From positions 20,428,476-20,492,475 of the forward strand of contig OZ059894.1 in assembly GCA_964057225.1 (NCBI GenBank): a stretch of 64,000 nucleotides of DNA. The letters are read 5' to 3'. This DNA comes from Auanema rhodensis (Eukaryota; Nematoda; Chromadorea; Rhabditida; Rhabditidae). Positions 40,901-54,755 of the stretch are shown here, piece after piece (position 1 is the first letter of the stretch; every line of letters starts with the position of its first letter). The notes under the pieces were generated by a model that searched no databases, was not told the origin of the DNA, and worked only from the letters and a program-made list of their open reading frames with translations. Made by a program: the position numbers and the translations under genes.

Positions 40901-43523
40901 AATTTAGCAAAAAGTAGATGTTTTTAGATTTCTTTTTTCAAGGTAAAGACGATGGACAATGTCATTCAACGAAAAAAATAATTCTTCAGGGTGAAAATCG
41001 AGGATATAAGGGTGAACTTATATCAGTTGATATCTCGGTGCATTTTTAAGCTAGCGCACATCTGATAACCCAGATCGACGCAGCTTAAAAATCCGCATCG
41101 AATGCACTGTACTACATTGAGAAACGCTTAATACAAAAATTAGTTATGATCGTTTGAAAAATGATGCATTAGTGTATGTTGAGTTTCCATGTACACTCAA
41201 CATTGCTTCCAAAAACATTTTGACAAAAATTTTTTCGAAAAATTTCAAAATAATTTAGCAAAAAGTAGATGTTTTTAGATTCCTTATTTCAAGGCAAAGA
41301 CGATGGACAATGTTATTCAACGAAAAAAATAATTCTTCAGGGTGAAAATCGAGGATATAAGTGTGAACTTATATCAGTTGATATCTCGGTGCATTTTTAA
41401 GCTAGCGCAAATCTGATAACACAGATCGACGCAGCTTAAAAATCCGCATTGAATGCACTATACTACATTGAGAAACGCTTAATACAAAAATTAGTTATGA
41501 TCGTTTGAAAAATGATGCATTAGTGTATGTTGAGTTTCCATGTACACTCAACATTGCTTCCAAAAACATTTTGACAAAAATTTTTTCGAAAAATTTCAAA
41601 ATAATTTAGCGAAAAGTAGATGTTTTTAGATTTCTTTTTTCAAGGCAAAGACGATGGACAATGTTATTCAACGAAAAAAATAATTCTTCAGGGTGAAAAT
41701 CGAGGATATAAGGGTGAACTTATATCAGTTGATATCTCGGTGCATTTTTAAGCTAGCGCACATCTGATAACCCAGATCGACGCAGCTTAAAAATCCGCAT
41801 CGAATGCACTGTACTACATTGAGAAACGCTTAATACAAAAATTAGTTATGATCGTTTGAAAAATGATGCATTAGTGTATGTTGAGTTTCCATGTACACTC
41901 AACATTGCTTCCAAAAACATTTTGACAAAAATTTTTTCGAAAAATTTCAAAATAATTTAGCAAAAAGTAGATGTTTTTAGATTCCTTCTTTCAAGGCAAA
42001 GACGATGGACAATGTTATTCAACGAAAAAAATAATTCTTCAGGGTGAAAATCGAGGATATAAGTGTGAACTTATATCAGTTGATATCTCGGTGCATTTTT
42101 AAGCTAGCGCAAATCTGATAACACAGATCGACGCAGCTTAAAAATCCGCATTGAATGCACTATACTACATTGAAAAACGCTTAATACAAAAATTAGTTAT
42201 GATCGTTTGAAAAATGATGCATTAGTGTATGTTGAGTTTCCATGTACACTCAACATTGCTTCCAAAAACATTTTGACAAAAATTTTTTCGAAAAATTTCA
42301 AAATAATTTAGCAAAAAGTAGATGTTTTTAGATTCCTTTTTTCAAGGCAAAGACGATGGACAATGTTATTCAACGAAAAAAATAATTCTTCAGGGTGAAA
42401 ATCGAGGATATAAGGGTGAACTTATATCAGTTGATATCTCGGTGCATTTTTAAGCTAGCGCACATCTGATAACCCAGATCGACGCAGCTTAAAAATCCGC
42501 ATCGAATGCACTGTACTACATTGAGAAACGCTTAATACAAAAATTAGTTATGATCGTTTGAAAAATGATGCATTAGTGTATGTTGAGTTTCCATGTACAC
42601 TCAACATTGCTTCCAAAAACATTTTGACAAAAATTTTTTCGAAAAATTTCAAAATAATTTAGCAAAAAGTAGATGTTTTTAGATTCCTTCTTTCAAGGCA
42701 AAGACGATGGACAATGTTATTCAACGAAAAAAATAATTCTTCAGGGTGAAAATCGAGGATATAAGTGTGAACTTATATCAGTTGATATCTCGGTGCATTT
42801 TTAAGCTAGCGCAAATCTGATAACACAGATCGACGCAGCTTAAAAATCCGCATTGAATGCACTATACTACATTGAAAAACGCTTAATACAAAAATTAGTT
42901 ATGATCGTTTGAAAAATGATGCATTAGTGTATGTTGAGTTTCCATGTACACTCAACATTGCTTCCAAAAACATTTTGACAAAAATTTTTTCGAAAAATTT
43001 CAAAATAATTTAGCAAAAAGTAGATGTTTTTAGATTTCTTTTTTCAAGGCAAAGACGATGGACAATGTTATTCAACGAAAAAAATAATTCTTCAGGGTGA
43101 AAATCGAGGATATAAGGGTGAACTTATATCAGTTGATATCTCGGTGCATTTTTAAGCTAGCGCACATCTGATAACCCAGATCGACGCAGCTTAAAAATCC
43201 GCATCGAATGCACTGTACTACATTGAGAAACGCTTAATACAAAAATTAGTTATGATCGTTTGAAAAATGATGCATTAGTGTATGTTGAGTTTCCATGTAC
43301 ACTCAACATTGCTTCCAAAAACATTTTGACAAAAATTTTTTCGAAAAATTTCAAAATAATTTAGCAAAAAGTAGATGTTTTTAGATTCCTTCTTTCAAGG
43401 CAAAGACGATGGACAATGTTATTCAACGAAAAAAATAATTCTTCAGGGTGAAAATCGAGGATATAAGTGTGAACTAATATCAGTTGATATCTCGGTGCAT
43501 TTTTAAGCTAGCGCAAATCTGAT
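37206..43523. repeat. Dimeric higher-order array, 702-bp period, nine dimers
   Basis: Two unit types alternate strictly over 18 units. One type usually has C33T and always ends in CACATCTGAT (A344C); it is followed by a unit starting AACCCAG (A4C) with A43G (CTGTAC) and T220C. Because A344C and A4C/A43G lie on either side of my arbitrary boundary, they form one haplotype crossing it. From 39312 on, the first type also has T296G. Exceptions: the unit at 38610 lacks C33T, and itself has A4C and A43G; the unit at 40716 lacks C33T; the unit at 41067 has A at 220 instead of C. Confidence 0.8.
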
Positions 43524-46331
43524 AACACAGATCGACGCAGCTTAAAAATCCGCATCGAATGCACTATACTACATTGAGAAACGCTTAATACAAAAATTAG
43601 TTATGATCGTTTGAAAAATGATGCATTAGTGTATGTTGAGTTTCCATGTACACTCAACATTGCTTCCAAAAACATTTTGACAAAAATTTTTTCGAAACAT
43701 TTCAGAATAATTTAGCAAAAAGTAGATGTTTTTAGATTCCTTTTTTCAAGGTAAAGACGATGGACAATGTCATTCAACGAAAAAAATAATTCTTCAGGGT
43801 GAAAATCGAGGATATAAGTGTGAACTAATATCAGTTGATATCTCGGTGCATTTTTAAGCTAGCGCAAATCTGATAACACAGATCGACGCAGCTTAAAAAT
43901 CCGCATCGAATGCACTTTACTACATTGAGAAACGCTTAATACAAAAATTAGTTATGATCGTTTGAAAAATGATGCATTAGTGTATGTTGAGTTTCCATGT
44001 ACACTCAACATTGCTTCCAAAAACATTTTGACAAAAATTTTTTCGAAAAATTTCAAAATAATTTAGCAAAAAGTAGATGTTTTTAGATTCCTTTTTTCAA
44101 GGTAAAGACGATGGACAATGTTATTCAACGAAAAAATTAACTCTTCAGGGTGAAAATCGAGGATATAAGTGTGAACTTATATCAGTTGATATCTCGGTGC
44201 ATTTTTAAGCTAGCGCAAATTTGATAACACAGATCGACGCAGCTTAAAAATCCGCATCGAATGCACTATACTACATTGAGAAACGCTTAATACAAAAATT
44301 AGTTATGATCGTTTGAAAAATGATGCATTAGTGTATGTTGAGTTTCCATGTACACTCAACATTGCTTCCAAAAACATTTTGACAAAAATTTTTTCGAAAC
44401 ATTTCAGAATAATTTAGCAAAAAGTAGATGTTTTTAGATTCCTTTTTTCAAGGCAAAGACGATGGACAATGTTATTCAACGAAAAAAATAATTCTTCAGG
44501 GTGAAAATCGAGGATATAAGTGTGAACTAATATCAGTTGATATCTCGGTGCATTTTTAAGCTAGCGCAAATCTGATAACACAGATCGACGCAGCTTAAAA
44601 ATCCGCATCGAATGCACTTTACTACATTGAGAAACGCTTAATACAAAAATTAGTTATGATCGTTTGAAAAATGATGCATTAGTGTATGTTGAGTTTCCAT
44701 GTACACTCAACATTGCTTCCAAAAACATTTTGACAAAAATTTTTTCGAAACATTTCAGAATAATTTAGCAAAAAGTAGATGTTTTTAGATTCCTTTTTTC
44801 AAGGTAAAGACGATGGACAATGTCATTCAACGAAAAAAATAATTCTTCAGGGTGAAAATCGAGGATATAAGTGTGAACTAATATCAGTTGATATCTCGGT
44901 GCATTTTTAAGCTAGCGCAAATCTGATAACACAGATCGACGCAGCTTAAAAATCCGCATCGAATGCACTTTACTACATTGAGAAACGCTTAATACAAAAA
45001 TTAGTTATGATCGTTTGAAAAATGATGCATTAGTGTATGTTGAGTTTCCATGTACACTCAACATTGCTTCCAAAAACATTTTGACAAAAATTTTTTCGAA
45101 AAATTTCAAAATAATTTAGCAAAAAGTAGATGTTTTTAGATTCCTTTTTTCAAGGTAAAGACGATGGACAATGTTATTCAACGAAAAAATTAACTCTTCA
45201 GGGTGAAAATCGAGGATATAAGTGTGAACTTATATCAGTTGATATCTCGGTGCATTTTTAAGCTAGCGCAAATTTGATAACACAGATCGACGCAGCTTAA
45301 AAATCCGCATCGAATGCACTATACTACATTGAGAAACGCTTAATACAAAAATTAGTTATGATCGTTTGAAAAATGATGCATTAGTGTATGTTGAGTTTCC
45401 ATGTACACTCAACATTGCTTCCAAAAACATTTTGACAAAAATTTTTTCGAAACATTTCAGAATAATTTAGCAAAAAGTAGATGTTTTTAGATTCCTTTTT
45501 TCAAGGCAAAGACGATGGACAATGTTATTCAACGAAAAAAATAATTCTTCAGGGTGAAAATCGAGGATATAAGTGTGAACTAATATCAGTTGATATCTCG
45601 GTGCATTTTTAAGCTAGCGCAAATCTGATAACACAGATCGACGCAGCTTAAAAATCCGCATCGAATGCACTTTACTACATTGAGAAACGCTTAATACAAA
45701 AATTAGTTATGATCGTTTGAAAAATGATGCATTAGTGTATGTTGAGTTTCCATGTACACTCAACATTGCTTCCAAAAACATTTTGACAAAAATTTTTTCG
45801 AAAAATTTCAAAATAATTTAGCAAAAAGTAGATGTTTTTAGATTCCTTTTTTCAAGGTAAAGACGATGGACAATGTTATTCAACGAAAAAATTAACTCTT
45901 CAGGGTGAAAATCGAGGATATAAGTGTGAACTTATATCAGTTGATATCTCGGTGCATTTTTAAGCTAGCGCAAATTTGATAACACAGATCGACGCAGCTT
46001 AAAAATCCGCATCGAATGCACTATACTACATTGAGAAACGCTTAATACAAAAATTAGTTATGATCGTTTGAAAAATGATGCATTAGTGTATGTTGAGTTT
46101 CCATGTACACTCAACATTGCTTCCAAAAACATTTTGACAAAAATTTTTTCGAAAAATTTCAAAATAATTTAGCAAAAAGTAGATGTTTTTAGATTCCTTT
46201 TTTCAAGGTAAAGACGATGGACAATGTTATTCAACGAAAAAATTAACTCTTCAGGGTGAAAATCGAGGATATAAGTGTGAACTTATATCAGTTGATATCT
46301 CGGTGCATTTTTAAGCTAGCGCAAATCTGAT
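43524..46331. repeat. Eight-unit zone with A43T, A182G and T304A variants
   Basis: Units at 43875, 44577, 44928 and 45630 have CTTTAC (A43T). Units at 43524, 44226, 44577 and 45279 have A175C with A182G and end with GAACTAATATC (T304A). The units at 43875 and 44226 recur in order at 44928 and 45279 (1,053-bp offset), both pairs joined by AAATTTGAT (C347T). T304A disrupts the hairpin at unit position 288-309. Confidence 0.7.
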
Positions 46332-49300
46332 ACCACAGATCGACGCAGCTTAAAAATCCGCATCGAATGCACTATACTACATTGAGAAACGCTTAATACG
46401 AAAATTAGTTATGATCGTTTGAAAAATGATGCATTACTGTATGTTGAGTTTCCATGTACACTCAACATTGCTTCCAAAAACATTTTGACAAAAATTTTTT
46501 CGAAAAATTTCAAAATAAATTAGCAAAAAGTAGATGTTTTTAGATTCCTTTTCTCAAGGCAAAGACGATGGACAATGTTATTCAACGAAAAAATTAATTC
46601 TTCAGGGTGAAAATCGAGGATATAAGTGTGAACTTATATCAGTTGATATCTCGGTGCATTTTTAAGCTAGCGCAAATCTGATAACACAGATCGACGCAGC
46701 TTAAAAATCCGCATCGAATGCACTATACTACATTGAGAAACGCTTGATACAAAAATTAGTTATGATCGTTTGAAAAATGATGCATTAGTGTATGTTGAGT
46801 TTCCATGTACACTCAACATTGCTTCCAAAAACATTTTGACAAAAATTTTTTCGAAACATTTCAAAATAATTCAGCAAAAAGTAGATGTTTTTAGATTCCT
46901 TTTTTCAAGGCAAAGACGATGGACAATGTTATTCAACGAAAAAATTAACTCTTCAGGGTGAAAATCGAGGATATAAGTGTGAACTTATATCAGTTGATAT
47001 CTCGGTGCATTTTTAAGCTAGCGCAAATCTGATAACACAGATCGACGCAGCTTAAAAATCCGCATCGAATGCACTATACTACATTGAGAAACGCTTAATA
47101 CAAAAATTAGTTATGATCGTTTGAAAAATGATGCATTAGTGTATGTTGAGTTTCCATGTACACTCAACATTGCTTCCAAAAACATTTTGACAAAAATTTT
47201 TTCGAAACATTTCAAAATAATTCAGCAAAAAGTAGATGTTTTTAGATTCCTTTTTTCAAGGCAAAGACGATGGACAATGTTATTCAACGAAAAAATTAAC
47301 TCTTCAGGGTGAAAATCGAGGATATAAGTGTGAACTTATATCAGTTGATATCTCGGTGCATTTTTAAGCTAGCGCAAATCTGATAACACAGATCGACGCA
47401 GCTTAAAAATCCGCATCGAATGCACTATACTACATTGAGAAACGCTTAATATAAAAATTAGTTATGATCGTTTGAAAAATGATGCATTAGTGTATGTTGA
47501 GTTTCCATGTACACTCAACATTGCTTCCAAAAACATTTTGACAAAAATTTTTTCGAAAAATTTCAAAATAATTTAGGAAAAAGTAGATGTTTTTAGATTC
47601 CTATTTTCAAAGTAAAGACGATGGACAATGTTATTCAACAAAAAAATTAACTCTTCAGGGTGAAAATCGAGGATATAAGTGTGAACTTATATCAGTTGAT
47701 ATCTCGGTGCATTTTTAAGCTAGCGCAAATCTGATAACACAGATCGACGCAGCTTAAAAATCCGCATCGAATGCACTATACTACATTGAGAAACGCTTAA
47801 TACAAAAATTAGTTATGATCGTTTGAAAAATGATGCATTAGTGTATGTTGAGTTTCCATGTACACTCAACATTGCTTCCAAAAACATTTTGACAAAAATT
47901 TTTTCGAAAAATTTCAAAATAATTTAGCAAAAAGTAGATGTTTTTAGATTCCTTCTTTCAAGGCAAAGACGATGGACAATGTTATTCAACGAAAAAAATA
48001 ATTCTTCAGGGTGAAAATCGAGGATATAAGTGTGAACTTATATCAGTTGATATCTCGGTGCATTTTTAAGCTAGCGCAAATCTGATACCACAGATCGACG
48101 CAGCTTAAAAATCCGCATCGAATGCACTATACTACATTGAGAAACGCTTAATACGAAAATTAGTTATGATCGTTTGAAAAATGATGCATTACTGTATGTT
48201 GAGTTTCCATGTACACTCAACATTGCTTCCAAAAACATTTTGACAAAAATTTTTTCGAAAAATTTCAAAATAAATTAGCAAAAAGTAGATGTTTTTAGAT
48301 TCCTTCTTTCAAGGCAAAGACGATGGACAATGTTATTCAACGAAAAAAATAATTCTTCAGGGTGAAAATCGAGGATATAAGTGTGAACTTATATCAGTTG
48401 ATATCTCGGTGCATTTTTAAGCTAGCGCAAATCTGATAACACAGATCGACGCAGCTTAAAAATCCGCATCGAATGCACTATACTACATTGAGAAACGCTT
48501 AATACAAAAATTAGTTATGATCGTTTGAAAAATGATGCATTAGTGTATGTTGAGTTTCCATGTACACTCAACATTGCTTCCAAAAACATTTTGACAAAAA
48601 TTTTTTCGAAACATTTCAAAATAATTCAGCAAAAAGTAGATGTTTTTAGATTCCTTTTTTCAAGGCAAAGACGATGGACAATGTTATTCAACGAAAAAAT
48701 TAACTCTTCAGGGTGAAAATCGAGGATATAAGTGTGAACTTATATCAGTTGATATCTCGGTGCATTTTTAAGCTAGCGCAAATCTGATAACACAGATCGA
48801 CGCAGCTTAAAAATCCGCATCGAATGCACTATACTACATTGAGAAACGCTTAATACAAAAATTAGTTATGATCGTTTGAAAAATGATGCATTAGTGTATG
48901 TTGAGTTTCCATGTACACTCAACATTGCTTCCAAAAACATTTTGACAAAAATTTTTTCGAAAAATTTCAAAATAATTTAGCAAAAAGTAGATGTTTTTAG
49001 ATTCCTTCTTTCAAGGCAAAGACGATGGACAATATTATTCAACGAAAAAATTAACTCTTCAGGGTGAAAATCGAGGATATAAGTGTGAACTTATATCAGT
49101 TGATATCTCGGTGCATTTTTAAGCTAGCGCAAATCTGATAACACAGATCGACGCAGCTTAAAAATCCGCATCGAATGCACTATACTACATTGAGAAACGC
49201 TTAATACAAAAATTAGTTATGATCGTTTGAAAAATGATGCATTAGTGTATGTTGAGTTTCCATGTACACTCAACATTGCTTCCAAAAACATTTTGACAAA

Positions 49301-51947
49301 AATTTTTTCGAAACATTTCAAAATAATTCAGCAAAAAGTAGATGTTTTTAGATTCCTTTTTTCAAGGCAAAGACGATGGACAATGTTATTCAACGAAAAA
49401 ATTAACTCTTCAGGGTGAAAATCGAGGATATAAGTGTGAACTTATATCAGTTGATATCTCGGTGCATTTTTAAGCTAGCGCAAATCTGATAACACAGATC
49501 GACGCAGCTTAAAAATCCGCATCGAATGCACTATACTACATTGAGAAACGCTTAATACAAAAATTAGTTATGATCGTTTGAAAAATGATGCATTAGTGTA
49601 TGTTGAGTTTCCATGTACACTCAACATTGCTTCCAAAAACATTTTGACAAAAATTTTTTCGAAAAATTTCAAAATAATTTAGCAAAAAGTAGATGTTTTT
49701 AGATTCCTTCTTTCAAGGCAAAGACGATGGACAATATTATTCAACGAAAAAATTAACTCTTCAGGGTGAAAATCGAGGATATAAGTGTGAACTTATATCA
49801 GTTGATATCTCGGTGCATTTTTAAGCTAGCGCAAATCTGATAACACAGATCGACGCAGCTTAAAAATCCGCATCGAATGCACTATACTACATTGAGAAAC
49901 GCTTAATATAAAAATTAGTTATGATCGTTTGAAAAATGATGCATTAGTGTATGTTGAGTTTCCATGTACACTCAACATTGCTTCCAAAAACATTTTGACA
50001 AAAATTTTTTCGAAAAATTTCAAAATAATTTAGCAAAAAGTAGATGTTTTTAGATTCCTATTTTCAAAGTAAAGACGATGGACAATGTTATTCAACGAAA
50101 AAATTAACTCTTCAGGGTGAAAATCGAGGATATAAGTGTGAACTTATATCAGTTGATATCTCGGTGCATTTTTAAGCTAGCGCAAATCTGATAACACAGA
50201 TCGACGCAGCTTAAAAATCCGCATCGAATGCACTATACTACATTGAGAAACGCTTAATACAAAAATTAGTTATGATCGTTTGAAAAATGATGCATTAGTG
50301 TATGTTGAGTTTCCATGTACACTCAACATTGCTTCCAAAAACATTTTGACAAAAATTTTTTCGAAACATTTCAAAATAATTCAGCAAAAAGTAGATGTTT
50401 TTAGATTCCTTTTTTCAAGGCAAAGACGATGGACAATGTTATTCAACGAAAAAATTAACTCTTCAGGGTGAAAATCGAGGATATAAGTGTGAACTTATAT
50501 CAGTTGATATCTCGGTGCATTTTTAAGCTAGCGCAAATCTGATAACACAGATCGACGCAGCTTAAAAATCCGCATCGAATGCACTATACTACATTGAGAA
50601 ACGCTTAATATAAAAATTAGTTATGATCGTTTGAAAAATGATGCATTAGTGTATGTTGAGTTTCCATGTACACTCAACATTGCTTCCAAAAACATTTTGA
50701 CAAAAATTTTTTCGAAAAATTTCAAAATAATTTAGCAAAAAGTAGATGTTTTTAGATTCCTATTTTCAAAGTAAAGACGATGGACAATGTTATTCAACGA
50801 AAAAATTAACTCTTCAGGGTGAAAATCGAGGATATAAGTGTGAACTTATATCAGTTGATATCTCGGTGCATTTTTAAGCTAGCGCAAATCTGATAACACA
50901 GATCGACGCAGCTTAAAAATCCGCATCGAATGCACTATACTACATTGAGAAACGCTTAATACAAAAATTAGTTATGATCGTTTGAAAAATGATGCATTAG
51001 TGTATGTTGAGTTTCCATGTACACTCAACATTGCTTCCAAAAACATTTTGACAAAAATTTTTTCGAAACATTTCAAAATAATTCAGCAAAAAGTAGATGT
51101 TTTTAGATTCCTTTTTTCAAGGCAAAGACGATGGACAATGTTATTCAACGAAAAAATTAACTCTTCAGGGTGAAAATCGAGGATATAAGTGTGAACTTAT
51201 ATCAGTTGATATCTCGGTGCATTTTTAAGCTAGCGCAAATCTGATAACACAGATCGACGCAGCTTAAAAATCCGCATCGAATGCACTATACTACATTGAG
51301 AAACGCTTAATACAAAAATTAGTTATGATCGTTTGAAAAATGATGCATTAGTGTATGTTGAGTTTCCATGTACACTCAACATTGCTTCCAAAAACATTTT
51401 GACAAAAATTTTTTCGAAACATTTCAAAATAATTCAGCAAAAAGTAGATGTTTTTAGATTCCTTTCTTCAAGGCAAAGACGATGGACAATGTTATTCAAC
51501 GAAAAAATTAACTCTTCAGGGTGAAAATCGAGGATATAAGTGTGAACTTATATCAGTTGATATCTCGGTGCATTTTTAAGCTAGCGCAAATCTGATAACA
51601 CAGATCGACGCAGCTTAAAAATCCGCATCGAATGCACTATACTACATTGAGAAACGCTTAATATAAAAATTAGTTATGATCGTTTGAAAAATGATGCATT
51701 AGTGTATGTTGAGTTTCCATGTACACTCAACATTGCTTCCAAAAACATTTTGACAAAAATTTTTTCGAAAAATTTCAAAATAATTTAGCAAAAAGTAGAT
51801 GTTTTTAGATTCCTATTTTCAAAGTAAAGACGATGGACAATGTTATTCAACGAAAAAATTAACTCTTCAGGGTGAAAATCGAGGATATAAGTGTGAACTT
51901 ATATCAGTTGATATCTCGGTGCATTTTTAAGCTAGCGCAAATCTGAT
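46332..51947. repeat. Domain where T190C units are interspersed with other types
   Basis: Seven of these 16 units (starts 46683, 47034, 48438, 49140, 50193, 50895, 51246) carry A175C and T190C (AATAATTCAGC). They alternate with units of the C68T/T219A/G227A/C229T type (47385, 49842, 50544, 51597) and T220C types. Units at 46332 and 48087 share A2C and A71G-like changes (GATACCAC, TACGAAAA) five units apart. The pair at 48438-49139 is repeated at 49140-49841, both with the private AATATTATTC change. Confidence 0.75.
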
Positions 51948-53351
51948 AACACAGATCGACGCAGCTTAAAAATCCGCATCGAATGCACTATACTACATTG
52001 AGAAACGCTTAATACAAAAATTAGTTATGATCGTTTGAAAAATGATGCATTAGTGTATGTTGAGTTTCCATGTACACTCAACATTGCTTCCAAAAACATT
52101 TTGACAAAAATTTTTTCGAAAAATTTCAAAATAATTTAGCAAAAAGTAGATGTTTTTAGATTCCTTTTTTCAAGGCAAAGACGATGGACAATGTTATTCA
52201 ACGAAAAAAATAATTCTTCAGGGTGAAAATCGAGGATATAAGTGTGAACTTATATCAGTTGATATCTCGGTGCATTTTTAAGCTAGCGCAAATCTGATAA
52301 CACAGATCGACGCAGCTTAAAAATCCGCATCGAATGCACTATACTACATTGAGAAACGCTTAATACAAAAATTAGTTATGATCGTTTGAAAAATGATGCA
52401 TTAGTGTATGTTGAGTTTCCATGTACACTCAACATTGCTTCCAAAAACATTTTGACAAAAATTTTTTCGAAAAATTTCAAAATAATTTAGCAAAAAGTAG
52501 ATGTTTTTAGATTCCTTCTTTCAAGGCAAAGACGATGGACAATGTTATTCAACGAAAAAATTAATTCTTCAGGGTGAAAATCGAGGATATAAGTGTGAAC
52601 TTATATCAGTTGATATCTCGGTGCATTTTTAAGCTAGCGCAAATCTGATAACACAGATCGACGCAGCTTAAAAATCCGCATCGAATGCACTATACTACAT
52701 TGAGAAACGCTTAATACAAAAATTAGTTATGATCGTTTGAAAAATGATGCATTAGTGTATGTTGAGTTTCCATGTACACTCAACATTGCTTCCAAAAACA
52801 TTTTGACAAAAATTTTTTCGAAAAATTTCAAAATAAATTAGCAAAAAGTAGATGTTTTTAGATTTCTTTTTTTAAGGCAAAGACGATGGACAATGTTATT
52901 CAACGAAAAAATTAATTCTTCAGGGTGAAAATCGAGGATATAAGTGTGAACTTATATCAGTTGATATCTCGGTGCATTTTTAAGCTAGCGCAAATCTGAT
53001 AACACAGAACGACGCAGCTTAAAAATCCGCATCGAATGCACTATACTACATTGAGAAACGCTTAATACAAAAATTAGTTATGATCGTTTGAAAAATGATG
53101 CATTAGTGTATGTTGAGTTTCCATGTACACTCAACATTGCTTCCAAAAACATTTTGACAAAAATTTTTTCGAAAAATTTCAAAATAAATTAGCAAAAAGT
53201 AGATGTTTTTAGATTCCTTTTTTTAAGGCAAAGACGATGGACAATGTTATTCAACGAAAAAATTAATTCTTCAGGGTGAAAATCGAGGATATAAGTGTGA
53301 ACTTATATCAGTTGATATCTCGGTGCATTTTTAAGCTAGCGCAAATCTGAT
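51948..53351. repeat. Four-unit block, first copy of a 1,404-bp tandem duplication
   Basis: Units at 51948 (T263A), 52299 (T220C), 52650 (A at 188, C217T, seven-T run) and 53001 (T9A, A at 188, seven-T run) form a block repeated directly afterwards. The last two resemble left-half units more than their neighbours do, so old-type units persist or were re-introduced here. Confidence 0.85.
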
Positions 53352-54755
53352 AACACAGATCGACGCAGCTTAAAAATCCGCATCGAATGCACTATACTAC
53401 ATTGAGAAACGCTTAATACAAAAATTAGTTATGATCGTTTGAAAAATGATGCATTAGTGTATGTTGAGTTTCCATGTACACTCAACATTGCTTCCAAAAA
53501 CATTTTGACAAAAATTTTTTCGAAAAATTTCAAAATAATTTAGCAAAAAGTAGATGTTTTTAGATTCCTTTTTTCAAGGCAAAGACGATGGACAATGTTA
53601 TTCAACGAAAAAAATAATTCTTCAGGGTGAAAATCGAGGATATAAGTGTGAACTTATATCAGTTGATATCTCGGTGCATTTTTAAGCTAGCGCAAATCTG
53701 ATAACACAGATCGACGCAGCTTAAAAATCCGCATCGAATGCACTATACTACATTGAGAAACGCTTAATACACAAATTAGTTATGATCGTTTGAAAAATGA
53801 TGCATTAGTGTATGTTGAGTTTCCATGTACACTCAACATTGCTTCCAAAAACATTTTGACAAAAATTTTTTCGAAAAATTTCAAAATAATTTAGCAAAAA
53901 GTAGATGTTTTTAGATTCCTTCTTTCAAGGCAAAGACGATGGACAATGTTATTCAACGAAAAAATTAATTCTTCAGGGTGAAAATCGAGGATATAAGTGT
54001 GAACTTATATCAGTTGATATCTCGGTGCATTTTTAAGCTAGCGCAAATCTGATAACACAGATCGACGCAGCTTAAAAATCCGCATCGAATGCACTATACT
54101 ACATTGAGAAACGCTTAATACAAAAATTAGTTATGATCGTTTGAAAAATGATGCATTAGTGTATGTTGAGTTTCCATGTACACTCAACATTGCTTCCAAA
54201 AACATTTTGACAAAAATTTTTTCGAAAAATTTCAAAATAAATTAGCAAAAAGTAGATGTTTTTAGATTTCTTTTTTTAAGGCAAAGACGATGGACAATGT
54301 TATTCAACGAAAAAATTAATTCTTCAGGGTGAAAATCGAGGATATAAGTGTGAACTTATATCAGTTGATATCTCGGTGCATTTTTAAGCTAGCGCAAATC
54401 TGATAACACAGAACGACGCAGCTTAAAAATCCGCATCGAATGCACTATACTACATTGAGAAACGCTTAATACAAAAATTAGTTATGATCGTTTGAAAAAT
54501 GATGCATTAGTGTATGTTGAGTTTCCATGTACACTCAACATTGCTTCCAAAAACATTTTGACAAAAATTTTTTCGAAAAATTTCAAAATAAATTAGCAAA
54601 AAGTAGATGTTTTTAGATTCCTTTTTTTAAGGCAAAGACGATGGACAATGTTATTCAACGAAAAAATTAATTCTTCAGGGTGAAAATCGAGGATATAAGT
54701 GTGAACTTATATCAGTTGATATCTCGGTGCATTTTTAAGCTAGCGCAAATCTGAT
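53352..54755. repeat. Four-unit block, second copy of the 1,404-bp duplication
   Basis: By eye this copy differs from 51948-53351 at one position: A-to-C at 53772 (TACACAAATTAG). Near identity over 1.4 kb with distinctive unit types makes this the most recent-looking multi-unit duplication in the window. A single tandem duplication by unequal exchange would explain it. Confidence 0.85.
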
